In this document: positions 1 to 6,834 of the stretch, one piece after another
How positions within the stretch are numbered: position 1 is the stretch's first letter
Layout of the letters: each line of letters opens with the position of its first letter
Assembly (NCBI GenBank): GCA_910580005.1
Contig: CAJTXH010000113.1
Coordinates: 1-8,952 of the forward strand
Origin: an uncultured Lachnospiraceae bacterium
GTDB lineage: Bacteria; Bacillota; Clostridia; Lachnospirales; Lachnospiraceae
Direction: 5' to 3'
Length of the DNA stretch: 8,952 bases
Position numbers and translations under genes: made by a program
The notes under the pieces: model-generated
Database searches by the model: none
The model's input: the letters and a program-made list of their open reading frames with translations, nothing else
Told to the model about the DNA's origin: nothing

Positions 1-115
1 GCCGTTGCGTGAGCTGACGTAGCGCAAGCGTGCCCTGGAGTGGAATATGTTTTAGCTGGACACTGAAGCCCTGCGTCAGCCTGCCAACAAAAGATAACTG
101 GAAATTATCCTGTAT
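1..115. other. Gene-free left flank with GC-rich stretch
   Basis: No open frame of useful length or start codon with a ribosome binding site is visible on either strand. The first 80 or so bases are clearly richer in G and C than the rest of the window. They contain a 7-bp inverted repeat (GCTGACG at 13-19, CGTCAGC at 74-80) and a short TTGCG/CGCAA pair near 5-26. This could be the edge of an extragenic repeat or of a neighbouring element cut by the window. I cannot assign it. Confidence 0.4.
93..108 (+). repeat. 16-bp repeat, left copy (inverted mate at 8841-8856)
   Basis: GATAACTGGAAATTAT here is found exactly as its reverse complement near the right end of the window. Both copies also continue on the plus strand into TTATCCTGT (105-113 and 8852-8860). 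The copy lies just beyond the stop codon of the Cys-rich peptide gene. It is itself nearly palindromic (GATAA, 7 nt, TTATC), so it may be part of a small hairpin-forming repeat. Chance identity in AT-rich DNA cannot be excluded. Confidence 0.4.
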
Positions 116-283
116 CTAGCACCCACATCCGCATCCAGTTCCATTTTTACGGCTATGTTTCTTTTTCATTGTTAACGATGTTCCACATTGGCATCCTGCC
201 CCGTTTTTACATCCACAGCCACAGCCTGCGCCATTTTTATTATGTTTCTTTTTTATTCTGGCTGAATCCCTGATAATCTTCAT
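116..283 (-). CDS. Cys/Gly-rich RiPP precursor peptide (putative)
   Basis: A 55-residue peptide. The start is supported by a near-perfect ribosome binding site (AAAGGAGGGG, 291-300). A short basic N-terminus (residues 1-17, including KKKH at 11-14) leads into cysteine modules: KNGAGCGCGC at 16-25, KNGAGCQCG at 26-34 and KNGTGCGCGC at 46-55, ending one codon before the stop. The eight cysteines are 21, 23, 25, 31, 33, 51, 53 and 55. The segment KKKH...KNG...CGCGC occurs twice (11-25 and 40-55), implying internal duplication. It follows a radical SAM/SPASM maturase and an ABC exporter, the usual setting for precursors of thioether-bridged peptides (sactipeptides, ranthipeptides); small clostridial Cys-rich precursors paired with such enzymes are known. 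That function is inferred from context. There is no classical double-glycine leader, and the core has no Asp or Glu. A metal-binding peptide is the main alternative. Confidence 0.85.
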   Translation of the reverse strand: MKIIRDSARIKKKHNKNGAGCGCGCKNGAGCQCGTSLTMKKKHSRKNGTGCGCGC

Positions 284-290
284 AACTATA

Positions 291-300
291 CCCCTCCTTT
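291..300 (-). promoter_or_regulatory. Strong ribosome binding site of the peptide gene
   Basis: On the minus strand this reads AAAGGAGGGG, with ATG at 283-281. It is among the best Shine-Dalgarno matches in the window. It fixes the start of the short Cys-rich gene and argues that the gene is expressed at a high level, as expected of a RiPP precursor. Confidence 0.75.
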
Positions 301-349
301 CTTAATTTTCATTCCCTTATAAACATTAAAATCCTGCTATGTATTTAAA

Positions 350-363
350 GGGATTAAATCCTG
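350..363 (-). promoter_or_regulatory. CAGGAT-ATCCC dyad, possible operator
   Basis: CAGGATTTAATCCC contains the dyad GGATT-T-AATCC and sits where a promoter for the precursor would be expected. A related sequence with a longer centre, CAGGATAAAAAATCCC, lies upstream of the ABC ATPase operon (8738-8753). A common regulator, for example the NarL-type response regulator encoded here, is possible but unproven. Confidence 0.25.
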
Positions 364-406
364 CCAATATACACAAAAACATAATCTAACCCTTGTATAT
401 AGGCAG
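361..406. repeat. Interrupted inverted repeat between exporter and peptide genes
   Basis: On the minus strand the arms are CTGCCTATATACA (406-394) and TGTATATTGGCAG (373-361), 13 bp with one mismatch, around a 20-nt loop. On the plus strand the second arm runs straight into TTTTTT (407-412), so the structure has the form of a rho-independent terminator for transcription from the left, although no plus-strand gene is visible there. In the minus direction there is no U-tract, so for the exporter transcript it would act as a processing or stabilising hairpin, or as a protein-binding dyad in DNA. Confidence 0.5.
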
Positions 407-430
407 TTTTTTACTATTAAACTACATTTT

Positions 431-2239
431 TTAATTATAATATTTTGCCTGTGTATTATAATATCTGGCATATTCACCCTGCTGCCCTAAAAGTTCCTGG
501 TGCACTCCGCTTTCACAGAGTTTTCCATCTTTTATAAATAAAATTTCATCTGCGGACACTGCCGGGCTTAGCCTGTGGGAAATGTAAATTACAATCTTAT
601 CTTTAGATATTTGCTGGAAAGACTTTAAAAGTTCATCCTCTGCTACAGGGTCAAGTGCAGAAGATGGTTCATCCAGCAGCAGTATTCCTGGCTTATGGAA
701 AATTGCCCTTGCAAATGCAAGTTTCTGGTTCTCCCCTCCTGAAAGCACAACACCATCTTTATAAAATATCTTTCCAAGGTTTGTAGCAATCCCTTTATTA
801 AAGGACTTTACCTTTTTCCAAAGCCCTGCTGCCTGTAATGCTTCCTTAATTTCCCTGTTAACACTGCTATCCAGTGAATCTTTACTGTCATATTCATCCA
901 GTGCTACATTTTCACCTATTGTAAATGCAAAATATTTAAAATCCTGGAACACTATACCAAAAAGGCTTTTATAATCTTTGTCATTAAAGCTGTTTACGGG
1001 TATACCGTTTAAATATATGCTGCCGCTGCATGGCTTGTATAAATTGCTTAAAAGATGCACAAGTGTGGACTTTCCTGCACCATTTGCACCAGCAATTACA
1101 TATACCTTTCCCTGCTCAAATGTATAACTGAAATCTTCTATTGCAAGTTTATCCATGCCTTTATACTGGAAATTTACATGTGATATAGAAAGGGTTAATG
1201 GCTCTTTTATGGCTTTATCAAAGTTTTCCTTGCGTAAACTGCTATACTCCTTTTGTATTTCTGGCTGTAAATCCATAAAATCTTTAAATGAAGCAATATA
1301 TTTTCCATTAATATCAAGATTAACCAGGAAATTTGCAAAGTCCAGGATACTTTCTGAAAACTGGCCTGCCGCATTAAAATACTGTGAAAACCCACCTATA
1401 GAAATCTTCTTCTGGAAAACAAGCCATGCCAGGTATAAATAAATCCCATTATTTTTCAGGTTTTCAAGAATAATGCTAATTAAATTAATCTTAAGGCTTT
1501 TATTATATAATTTCCCCAGCCTTTTGCGCAAAGCTTTTAATGTCTGGTAATACTTTTCCATAAGCCATGAAGCAAAGCCATAAAACCTTGTTTCTTTTGC
1601 ACATGCCTTATCTCCCATAATTCTGATATAATAATTTAAAACCCTTGTAAGATAAATATTTTCTTCTCTCTGCCCAATTTCCCAGTTCTCTATTTTTATA
1701 TCCAGTATAACTGAAAAAACTGCAAAAAATAATATAACAAAAAGCAGCAAAATATCTGCATATACAAGGACTATGGCAGTTGCAGCAATAGAAACTATAC
1801 TTGTAATGGCAGTGAAGAAATTATCTATCATATCAGTTCCAATACCCTTATATACCAAATCTTCTGCCATTGCTGCCTGCTGGTGTACATCCGGGTCATC
1901 AAGCTGTGCCAGGCTAAGTTCTGTCTTTTTGTAGTTCACCATAAGCAGGAAGTGCATGGCATAAAGATGCCCGTTTATATTAATATAACGCTCTGTTACA
2001 AATTCCGTTATAAAAGAACCCGTAAACTGTAATGCTACATAAACAAGTATATAAAAAACAATTTTCTGGAAAGAAACCCCGTCTGCCAGCCCGTCTATCA
2101 AAAGTTTTGGCATAATAATGCCAGGCAGCGGCATAAGCCCGTTTACTATAGCAACTACCGCTTCCCCTATAACATAAGGCGGGCTGAATGAAAACACATA
2201 TTTGAGGAAATAAATATCATTCTTTATGGATTTAATCAT
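431..2239 (-). CDS. ABC exporter, fused membrane and ATPase domains (no peptidase domain)
   Basis: A 602-residue half-transporter. Hydrophobic segments near residues 20-44, 58-80, 140-182 (two spans) and 250-295 form the membrane domain. The ATPase domain starts near 345 and is intact: Walker A GANGAGKST (384-392), Q-loop Gln432, signature LSGGE (499-503), Walker B ILLLDE (519-524), D-loop SALD (527-530), and switch His555. It would act as a dimer in the cytoplasmic membrane. The N-terminus begins directly with the membrane domain, so the C39 peptidase domain of bacteriocin exporters is absent and leader removal must come from elsewhere. A ribosome binding site AAAGGA lies upstream, and the gene starts 14 nt after the radical SAM gene, so they are co-transcribed. 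Export of the modified Cys-rich peptide is inferred from position; general lipid or drug export cannot be excluded. Confidence 0.9.
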   Translation of the reverse strand: MIKSIKNDIYFLKYVFSFSPPYVIGEAVVAIVNGLMPLPGIIMPKLLIDGLADGVSFQKIVFYILVYVALQFTGSFITEFVTERYININGHLYAMHFLLMVNYKKTELSLAQLDDPDVHQQAAMAEDLVYKGIGTDMIDNFFTAITSIVSIAATAIVLVYADILLLFVILFFAVFSVILDIKIENWEIGQREENIYLTRVLNYYIRIMGDKACAKETRFYGFASWLMEKYYQTLKALRKRLGKLYNKSLKINLISIILENLKNNGIYLYLAWLVFQKKISIGGFSQYFNAAGQFSESILDFANFLVNLDINGKYIASFKDFMDLQPEIQKEYSSLRKENFDKAIKEPLTLSISHVNFQYKGMDKLAIEDFSYTFEQGKVYVIAGANGAGKSTLVHLLSNLYKPCSGSIYLNGIPVNSFNDKDYKSLFGIVFQDFKYFAFTIGENVALDEYDSKDSLDSSVNREIKEALQAAGLWKKVKSFNKGIATNLGKIFYKDGVVLSGGENQKLAFARAIFHKPGILLLDEPSSALDPVAEDELLKSFQQISKDKIVIYISHRLSPAVSADEILFIKDGKLCESGVHQELLGQQGEYARYYNTQAKYYN

Positions 2240-2253
2240 ACCACTATCCTTTG

Positions 2254-3570
2254 TTATACATTATATGTAATTAAACTGGCAAGCTCTTGCTCCTGTAACC
2301 CACTGTCACACTCAAAACCATCCCCATGTACCCTGCCATTAACACACCTGCCTCCATAGCAGAGTGGGAGCACTTTACATGTTTTGCATTTCTCTGCTAA
2401 CTGGCTCTTTTTGCCAACCCATTTTGCGTGTTTGTAATCATTAATTTCCATAGTGCCATCTTTATATATCCTGCCAATTTTATTTAATTCATCATCAAGT
2501 GATAATGTACACTTTAAGACACTTCCATCATAATCTACTATAAAATCATTATGTTTTGTTGCATAACATATTCTATTAAAAGGAAGCGTCATTTCATCAA
2601 TTACATCATTTTTAAGCCCAAGTTCCCTTATATATGCTGCAATATCCACTGAACTTTCTGATACCTCACTTTTATCTAATACATCCAGTTCCCTGTCATT
2701 ACTGCCTCCAAGTTTTTTAATACCTTCATAGTATACATGGAACCTCTGGTCAAAATTTGTAGCAATAAACTTGTAAAATTCATGGGCTTTCCTGAAAACT
2801 TCACTATTAAAATTTGTCCTTATTGTAACTTCAAAATCATAATCTGTGCCAGCCATATATTTAAGGTTTGCTATAATCTTTTTAAAGCTGCCGGTTCCAT
2901 CTGCTCCCTGCCTGTATAAATTATGTGTATCTTCAAGACCGTCTATTGTAATCTGGTAATAAGTTACACCAAGCCCATACAGCCTTTCAAAATGCCCTGG
3001 TGTAATTAATACACCATTGCTGGTTGCACTTGCCCCAAACGGCACATTATATTTATTACAAATCCTGTTCACATCTTCCAGGAAATTTACCACATTTTCA
3101 TACTCAATAAAAGGTTCCCCACCAAATAATGTAATATTAACGCTTGTATATTTTCTCTCTATAAGGGATTGTTCAATATATAAAACAATGCTGTTATAAA
3201 CATCTAAAGACATGGCAAGATTTTCATGTTTCTCATAACAGTAGATACAACGCAGGTTACACTGCCTTGTAGTAATTAACATAACAGAAAGAGCCTGGCT
3301 TTTTACCACTTCCTGTTCATATAAAAACTGCAAATACTCAAACTCATCTGTATCTGCACTTATTAAAATTCCTTTTTCATATAATAACTGGATTATTTCA
3401 TCCTGCTTATCATAAAAAACCTCTTCCTTTCCAAGTATCTCCTTTACCATTTCTATTTCTTCCTTGCTTGTAACAGAAATAATTACGCCAGATAAAGAAT
3501 TATAAAGTATATATCCTTTATTTCCATGGTCTATAATGAAATTATAATAACTGCCCTTTAACTTATCCAT
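2254..3570 (-). CDS. Radical SAM/SPASM peptide maturase
   Basis: A 438-residue enzyme. An N-terminal region (about 1-95), the likely peptide-binding part, precedes the radical SAM core, whose CxxxCxxC motif (Cys104, 108, 111) binds the 4Fe-4S cluster that cleaves S-adenosylmethionine; GGEP follows at 150-153. The C-terminal SPASM domain has seven cysteines for auxiliary clusters: 335, 354, 395, 398, 404, 409 and 421. The spacing fits the family pattern except that 404-409 is CX4C rather than the more common CX3C. Enzymes of this architecture install thioether or other cross-links on ribosomal peptides; the substrate here is most likely the eight-cysteine peptide encoded downstream. I chose the ATG at 3570, which has a strong ribosome binding site, over a TTG at 3633 without one. 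The exact subfamily and bond chemistry cannot be read from the sequence. Confidence 0.92.
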   Translation of the reverse strand: MDKLKGSYYNFIIDHGNKGYILYNSLSGVIISVTSKEEIEMVKEILGKEEVFYDKQDEIIQLLYEKGILISADTDEFEYLQFLYEQEVVKSQALSVMLITTRQCNLRCIYCYEKHENLAMSLDVYNSIVLYIEQSLIERKYTSVNITLFGGEPFIEYENVVNFLEDVNRICNKYNVPFGASATSNGVLITPGHFERLYGLGVTYYQITIDGLEDTHNLYRQGADGTGSFKKIIANLKYMAGTDYDFEVTIRTNFNSEVFRKAHEFYKFIATNFDQRFHVYYEGIKKLGGSNDRELDVLDKSEVSESSVDIAAYIRELGLKNDVIDEMTLPFNRICYATKHNDFIVDYDGSVLKCTLSLDDELNKIGRIYKDGTMEINDYKHAKWVGKKSQLAEKCKTCKVLPLCYGGRCVNGRVHGDGFECDSGLQEQELASLITYNV

Positions 3571-3575
3571 ATCTG

Positions 3576-3585
3576 CCCTCCCTTT
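3576..3585 (-). promoter_or_regulatory. Ribosome binding site that decides the maturase start
   Basis: The minus strand reads AAAGGGAGGG, five bases ahead of ATG at 3570-3568. The longer open frame beginning with TTG at 3633 has only AT-rich sequence upstream and would add 21 hydrophobic, low-complexity residues. The shorter start is therefore preferred. Confidence 0.75.
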
Positions 3586-3592
3586 ATACGTA

Positions 3593-3621
3593 ATTTTATA
3601 ACATAAAAATATGTAAATCAA
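3593..3621 (-). promoter_or_regulatory. Candidate promoter of the maturase-exporter operon
   Basis: TTGATT (3621-3616), a 17-nt spacer and TAAAAT (3598-3593) give a reasonable sigma-A type promoter. It sits about 22 nt before the start codon. An alternative is TTGCCA (3633-3628), 16 nt, TATTTT (3611-3606). Either would lie just downstream of the hexamer array at 3637-3691, the position expected for an activator site. Confidence 0.4.
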
Positions 3622-3636
3622 CCAGGCTGGCAATAA

Positions 3637-3691
3637 TTAAACTTTTCTTAAACTTCACTTAAACAACTTTTAATTTAAACAGCTTTTAACA
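3637..3691 (+). promoter_or_regulatory. Direct-repeat array of TTAAAC-like hexamers, 11-bp spacing
   Basis: Read on the plus strand, hexamers occur at 3637 (TTAAAC), 3648 (TTAAAC), 3659 (TTAAAC), 3670 (TTAATT), then in a shifted register at 3675 (TTAAAC) and 3686 (TTAACA). The 6+5 nt period places all sites of one register on the same face of the helix. Arrays of TTAACA-like hexamers with 5-nt spacers are the known target form of PhoP in Bacillus and of PhoB/OmpR-family regulators generally. The regulator encoded in this window is NarL-type, which more often binds dyads, so the binding protein may be encoded elsewhere. Part of the pattern could reflect AT-rich composition, but four exact copies argue against that. 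Confidence 0.5.
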
Positions 3692-3694
3692 GCA

Positions 3695-3715
3695 AATATT
3701 ACGGAGAATAATATT
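3695..3715 (-). terminator. Weak hairpin at the end of the response regulator gene
   Basis: AATATTA (3715-3709) and TAATATT (3701-3695) form a perfect 7-bp A-T stem around the loop TTCTCCG, starting within the stop codon. The stem lacks G-C pairs and no clean U-tract follows, so it would be a poor terminator. Readthrough from the upstream operon into the maturase genes is possible. Confidence 0.2.
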
Positions 3716-4346
3716 ACTGTTTCCTTCCTGTAAGGTAATATACTGCAAGTGCTGTCCTGTGTGATAAGTTTTCCTTTGCAAGTACAGAAGTTATATAATT
3801 CTTAACTGTCCCTTCACTTATAAAAAGTTTCTCTGCAATCTCTTTATTAGAAAGCCCGTCTGCAACAGCCTGGACCACTTCAAGTTCCCTGGCTGTATAT
3901 CCGTCAGGGTTAAAACTGCCTGTATATGCCTTGCTGTTCTTTACAAGGTTTAAAAGCATTGACTGCTCCATTACGCCTGTACCATTATATACAGACTTAA
4001 TCATTTGTTTTAAATGTTCTGGGGTATGGTTTTTAACCAGGTAGCCATTAGCGCCGTTTTGTAATGCCTTCTGTACAAGTACATCATCATCAAATGTTGT
4101 AAGCACAAGCACCTTGCCCAGGTTTTCATTTACAATCTGTTTTGTTGCCTCAATTCCGTCCATAACAGGCATCTGTATATCCATAAGGAATACATCAGGT
4201 TTTGTATTTCTGGCAATCTCTATTGCCTTTTTCCCATCTGGTGCACAGCCAGCTACTTCAAATTCATCATCTACATCAAGTATTATCCTCATTCCTTCCC
4301 TTACAAAATCACTGTCATCAGCAATTATTACTTTTATTTTATCCAT
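3714..4346 (-). CDS. NarL/LuxR-family response regulator
   Basis: A 210-residue protein. The receiver domain (about 3-120) has the acidic pair Asp10/Asp11, the phosphoacceptor Asp56 in the motif LMDIQMP, conserved Thr83/Thr84 and Lys105. A LuxR-type helix-turn-helix occupies about 148-205, with the hallmark run LSNKEIAEKLFISEGTVKNY (165-184). All key residues are present, so it should be a working DNA-binding regulator. It starts 5 nt after the histidine kinase stop codon, with its ribosome binding site AAAGGAG inside the kinase end, so the two form a cognate pair. Likely targets are the linked ABC operon and perhaps the peptide genes, which is inferred from linkage only. Confidence 0.95.
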   Translation of the reverse strand: MDKIKVIIADDSDFVREGMRIILDVDDEFEVAGCAPDGKKAIEIARNTKPDVFLMDIQMPVMDGIEATKQIVNENLGKVLVLTTFDDDVLVQKALQNGANGYLVKNHTPEHLKQMIKSVYNGTGVMEQSMLLNLVKNSKAYTGSFNPDGYTARELEVVQAVADGLSNKEIAEKLFISEGTVKNYITSVLAKENLSHRTALAVYYLTGRKQ

Positions 4347-4351
4347 ACAGC

Positions 4352-5512
4352 CTATAACTCCTTTACTGCTGCCTCTGTCTTATTCCATTCTGGAAACAGC
4401 ATATTTATTTTAAACCCGGCTTCTGTTTCAAAATCCAGTATCCCGTTTACTTCCCTTACCCTTCTCCTCATGCCTGCAATGCCCATTCCATCAGTAAATG
4501 TACCACATCCTATGCCATTATCAGCAACCATGCACCGTATAACCTGGTTCATAACATGGATTTTAATTTCTATTTTAGAACATTTTGAATATTTTAAAGA
4601 ATTAGAAACTGCTTCATAAGTATTATCAAGTATTATATGCAGATAACATTCTGGAACTTTCTGCAATTCACCCTCTGTATATAATTCTGTTTCAATGCCT
4701 TTCTGCTGGCATTCACTGCATAATTTCTTTAACTGTACAAGTGCCATTTCATGCTTTGCAGGACGCTCTTTCCTAAGTATAAGCCTTATTTCGTCCATTC
4801 CTCCCCTGAGTTCATTAATTACAGCCTGTACCATTCCCTTTGCAGCATGTGGCTCTTTTTCCATAATTACTTTAACTGCTTCCAGCTGGTAAACTGAGCC
4901 ATTAATTGCATGTCCAAGCTTGTCATGCAGTGCCTGCGAAAGTCCTTCACGTTCTTCTAAAAGCTTGTTCTGTGCCATTAACATTCCACTGTTTATTTCT
5001 TCCTGGAGTTTATGTTCCCTTCTATGCCAGTCCTTTTTTAATATCTGGCCCGAAAGCATATCTTCTATTGCCTGTTTTTTATAAGCAGCAACAATAAAAT
5101 CATTCTGCACATAAACCATTCCAATAAGGATTGTTATAAGAAGCTGCATTCCTGTACCTTCCTGTATATTTATACATGCAGGTATAAGAGGCATAAAATA
5201 CCATATAAGCCCCGGTTTGGCCATTGAAAGAATTTCAAACATAACATATATTCCAATCAGCAGAAATTCATTTCTGGTAATAATTATTATACATACACAT
5301 AATATACATGATATTCCTGCCAGTACCAGCCGCAGCCTTCCGTCTGTTAATTCTTTAGAAACAACAGCACCTGTAAAACATGCCAAAAGCAGGAGCATCC
5401 ATGCAGATGCCCCCGCCAGTGTATAATGTGTTATGATTATATATATCTCAAGTACCAGCAATAAAAGCATGCGTATTGCAAGAAAAAAGTTTTCCTGGAA
5501 TTGTTCTGTCAT
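4352..5512 (-). CDS. Sensor histidine kinase, NarX/DesK (HisKA_3) type
   Basis: A 386-residue membrane kinase. Hydrophobic segments fill the first 140 residues (roughly 10-28, 36-52, 60-80, 83-97, 104-114 and 122-140) with only short loops, so sensing probably happens within or at the membrane, as in DesK-like or peptide-antibiotic sensing kinases. A charged linker (145-190) leads to the phosphoacceptor His196 in ALHDKLGH. The ATP-binding domain shows the N-box EAVSN (300-304), the G1 box DNGIGCG (331-337) and GMGIAGM (342-348). It would phosphorylate Asp56 of the regulator encoded next. The start has only a weak upstream ribosome binding site (AGAAAG), so translation may depend on the upstream genes, 53 nt away. 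The ligand is unknown. Confidence 0.93.
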   Translation of the reverse strand: MTEQFQENFFLAIRMLLLLVLEIYIIITHYTLAGASAWMLLLLACFTGAVVSKELTDGRLRLVLAGISCILCVCIIIITRNEFLLIGIYVMFEILSMAKPGLIWYFMPLIPACINIQEGTGMQLLITILIGMVYVQNDFIVAAYKKQAIEDMLSGQILKKDWHRREHKLQEEINSGMLMAQNKLLEEREGLSQALHDKLGHAINGSVYQLEAVKVIMEKEPHAAKGMVQAVINELRGGMDEIRLILRKERPAKHEMALVQLKKLCSECQQKGIETELYTEGELQKVPECYLHIILDNTYEAVSNSLKYSKCSKIEIKIHVMNQVIRCMVADNGIGCGTFTDGMGIAGMRRRVREVNGILDFETEAGFKINMLFPEWNKTEAAVKEL

Positions 5513-5538
5513 AAATATACACCATCTTTCTTAAATAC

Positions 5539-5556
5539 AGCCTTGCCAGGCAGGCT
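5539..5556 (-). repeat. Small inverted repeat between permease and kinase genes
   Basis: AGCCT and AGGCT flank an 8-nt centre (GCCTGGCA), lying in the 53-nt gap ahead of the kinase start. It could slightly attenuate expression of the two regulatory genes relative to the transporter genes, but no U-tract follows and it may be incidental. Confidence 0.2.
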
Positions 5557-5565
5557 TAATTCTTA

Positions 5566-6834
5566 TCAGTTATCCTGCTGCTTTATCTTAAGCCCTGCCC
5601 CTCCAAAGCTTAAAATTATAATAAGGTACGCTGCTGTTACACATAATAACACAGTATATGCCCCTTTGTCACCAAGCAGCAGCATTTCCGCCGCTTCCAT
5701 AAACCATTTCTGTGGCATAAGGAATGAAACCGCCTTTAAAACCCCGGACGCATTATCAAGAGGAAAATATAAACCAGCAAGAAGTGCTGAACAAGACCAT
5801 ATTGTAAATACCACATAATTGGCACTCATTACATCCCCCGCAAGTATGCCTGTACATAAGCTTATCACACAAAAGACAAGCCCAAGCATAAATATAATTA
5901 AAAGAAATGGCAGCCTGTCTATTCCAAAATCACTGTTCCCTGTTACAAAAAGGCATATTCCCAAAACACCTGTCTGCAGCAACGAAATCACAACTGCCAT
6001 AGCAGTCTTGGCAGCAAGGTAATTAAGCCTGCCCGTGCCTGACAGCATTATCCTTGTGTAAACTTTATTGTCCTGTTCCTCAATAACAATAAATGCAACA
6101 CATACACCACAGAATAAAAATCCAAGTGTAATAATAGAAAACGCATATCCTATTTTTGATTTAGCGGCCGTCTGCCTGGCATCTAGTATATTTTTTTCTC
6201 CTGCATTTATAACCTTTGTTTCTTTTGCAGGCAGTCCGTTTTGTACTGTTTCTAATATTTTTAATGTTTCTTTTTCTCCATTTCCTGCCTTTAACAAGCT
6301 GTAAACCTTCCCTAAATAACCAGAAAGTGCATTATTAAATATATCCAGCCTTTCATCATCTGATACTTTGTATGTAACAGCCGCTTTTTCTATATGTCCT
6401 TCAGCAATTCCTCTGAAAAAATCTTTTTTTAAATATAAAACTACGCCTGCCCTGTCATTAAATGTATCATTTTCTATATGTCCTTCTATTTCTTTTTTCG
6501 GCATTTCTGTTGCATCCAGCCGGCATATACAAAACATACCTGTTGATGCAAGTTCTTTTAACACATATTCTGAAATGCCTGACCGGGATGCATCATAAAC
6601 CTTTACAATAAATTCCGTTGCAGGCGAATTTGCCTTATAGACCGCTTTCTGGTTTATACTATCTAATTCCTGGATATTTTTCCTTATATCATCTTCTTTA
6701 TACGATGTTGCCCCAGTCTTTAATCCTAGTACAAAAACAGATATAACAGGTGCAATTAACAGGAAAAATATAAATGCCTTATTCCTTAAAAGCAGTTTTA
6801 TGTTTGTTTTTAATAATGCCCTGAAACTTCTCAT
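5566..6834 (-). CDS. ABC-2 type transporter permease, large extracytoplasmic loop
   Basis: A 422-residue membrane protein. One membrane span near residues 20-38 is followed by a soluble segment (about 41-225), then five spans near 228-251, 272-297, 308-333, 338-357 and 392-413. This one-plus-five layout with a large outer domain is typical of ABC-2 exporters that remove drugs, lipids or peptide antibiotics. Its start overlaps the stop of the preceding permease by ATGA, so the two are translationally coupled and probably form a heterodimer powered by the ATPase encoded at 7932-8693. Substrate is not readable; self-protection against the local peptide is a reasonable inference. The gene ends 53 nt before the kinase gene. 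Confidence 0.88.
   Translation of the reverse strand: MRSFRALLKTNIKLLLRNKAFIFFLLIAPVISVFVLGLKTGATSYKEDDIRKNIQELDSINQKAVYKANSPATEFIVKVYDASRSGISEYVLKELASTGMFCICRLDATEMPKKEIEGHIENDTFNDRAGVVLYLKKDFFRGIAEGHIEKAAVTYKVSDDERLDIFNNALSGYLGKVYSLLKAGNGEKETLKILETVQNGLPAKETKVINAGEKNILDARQTAAKSKIGYAFSIITLGFLFCGVCVAFIVIEEQDNKVYTRIMLSGTGRLNYLAAKTAMAVVISLLQTGVLGICLFVTGNSDFGIDRLPFLLIIFMLGLVFCVISLCTGILAGDVMSANYVVFTIWSCSALLAGLYFPLDNASGVLKAVSFLMPQKWFMEAAEMLLLGDKGAYTVLLCVTAAYLIIILSFGGAGLKIKQQDN

Larger units (their letters stand above)
284..430 (-). promoter_or_regulatory. 147-nt intergenic region ahead of the peptide gene
   Basis: This AT-rich gap separates the exporter stop codon from the precursor start, much longer than the other gaps in that block. 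In transcription order it holds a long interrupted inverted repeat (406-361), a short dyad CAGGATTTAATCCC (363-350), a second GCAGGATT copy (337-330) and the ribosome binding site. A weak promoter can be proposed: TTGGCA (367-362), an 18-nt spacer, then TACATA (343-338). The -10 match is poor, so the promoter is tentative. The layout suggests that the precursor is transcribed separately from, or in addition to, the maturase-exporter transcript. Confidence 0.4.

Noticed and set aside
1..115. Possible tRNA or other structured RNA in the GC-rich left flank
   Set aside because: Only short pairings can be drawn; no cloverleaf, TTC loop or CCA end is visible.
1155..1442. Plus-strand open frame antisense to the exporter
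   Set aside because: It lies opposite a well-supported ATPase/membrane domain gene, has no family resemblance and no ribosome binding site worth noting; other plus-strand frames in the window are rejected for the same reason.
3571..3633. N-terminal extension of the radical SAM protein from a TTG codon
   Set aside because: No ribosome binding site, and it would overlap the candidate promoter; the ATG at 3570 has a strong site.
3637..3691. Possible CRISPR-like or tandem repeat array
   Set aside because: Units are only six bases with 5-nt spacers and lie directly upstream of a promoter, so regulatory sites explain them better.
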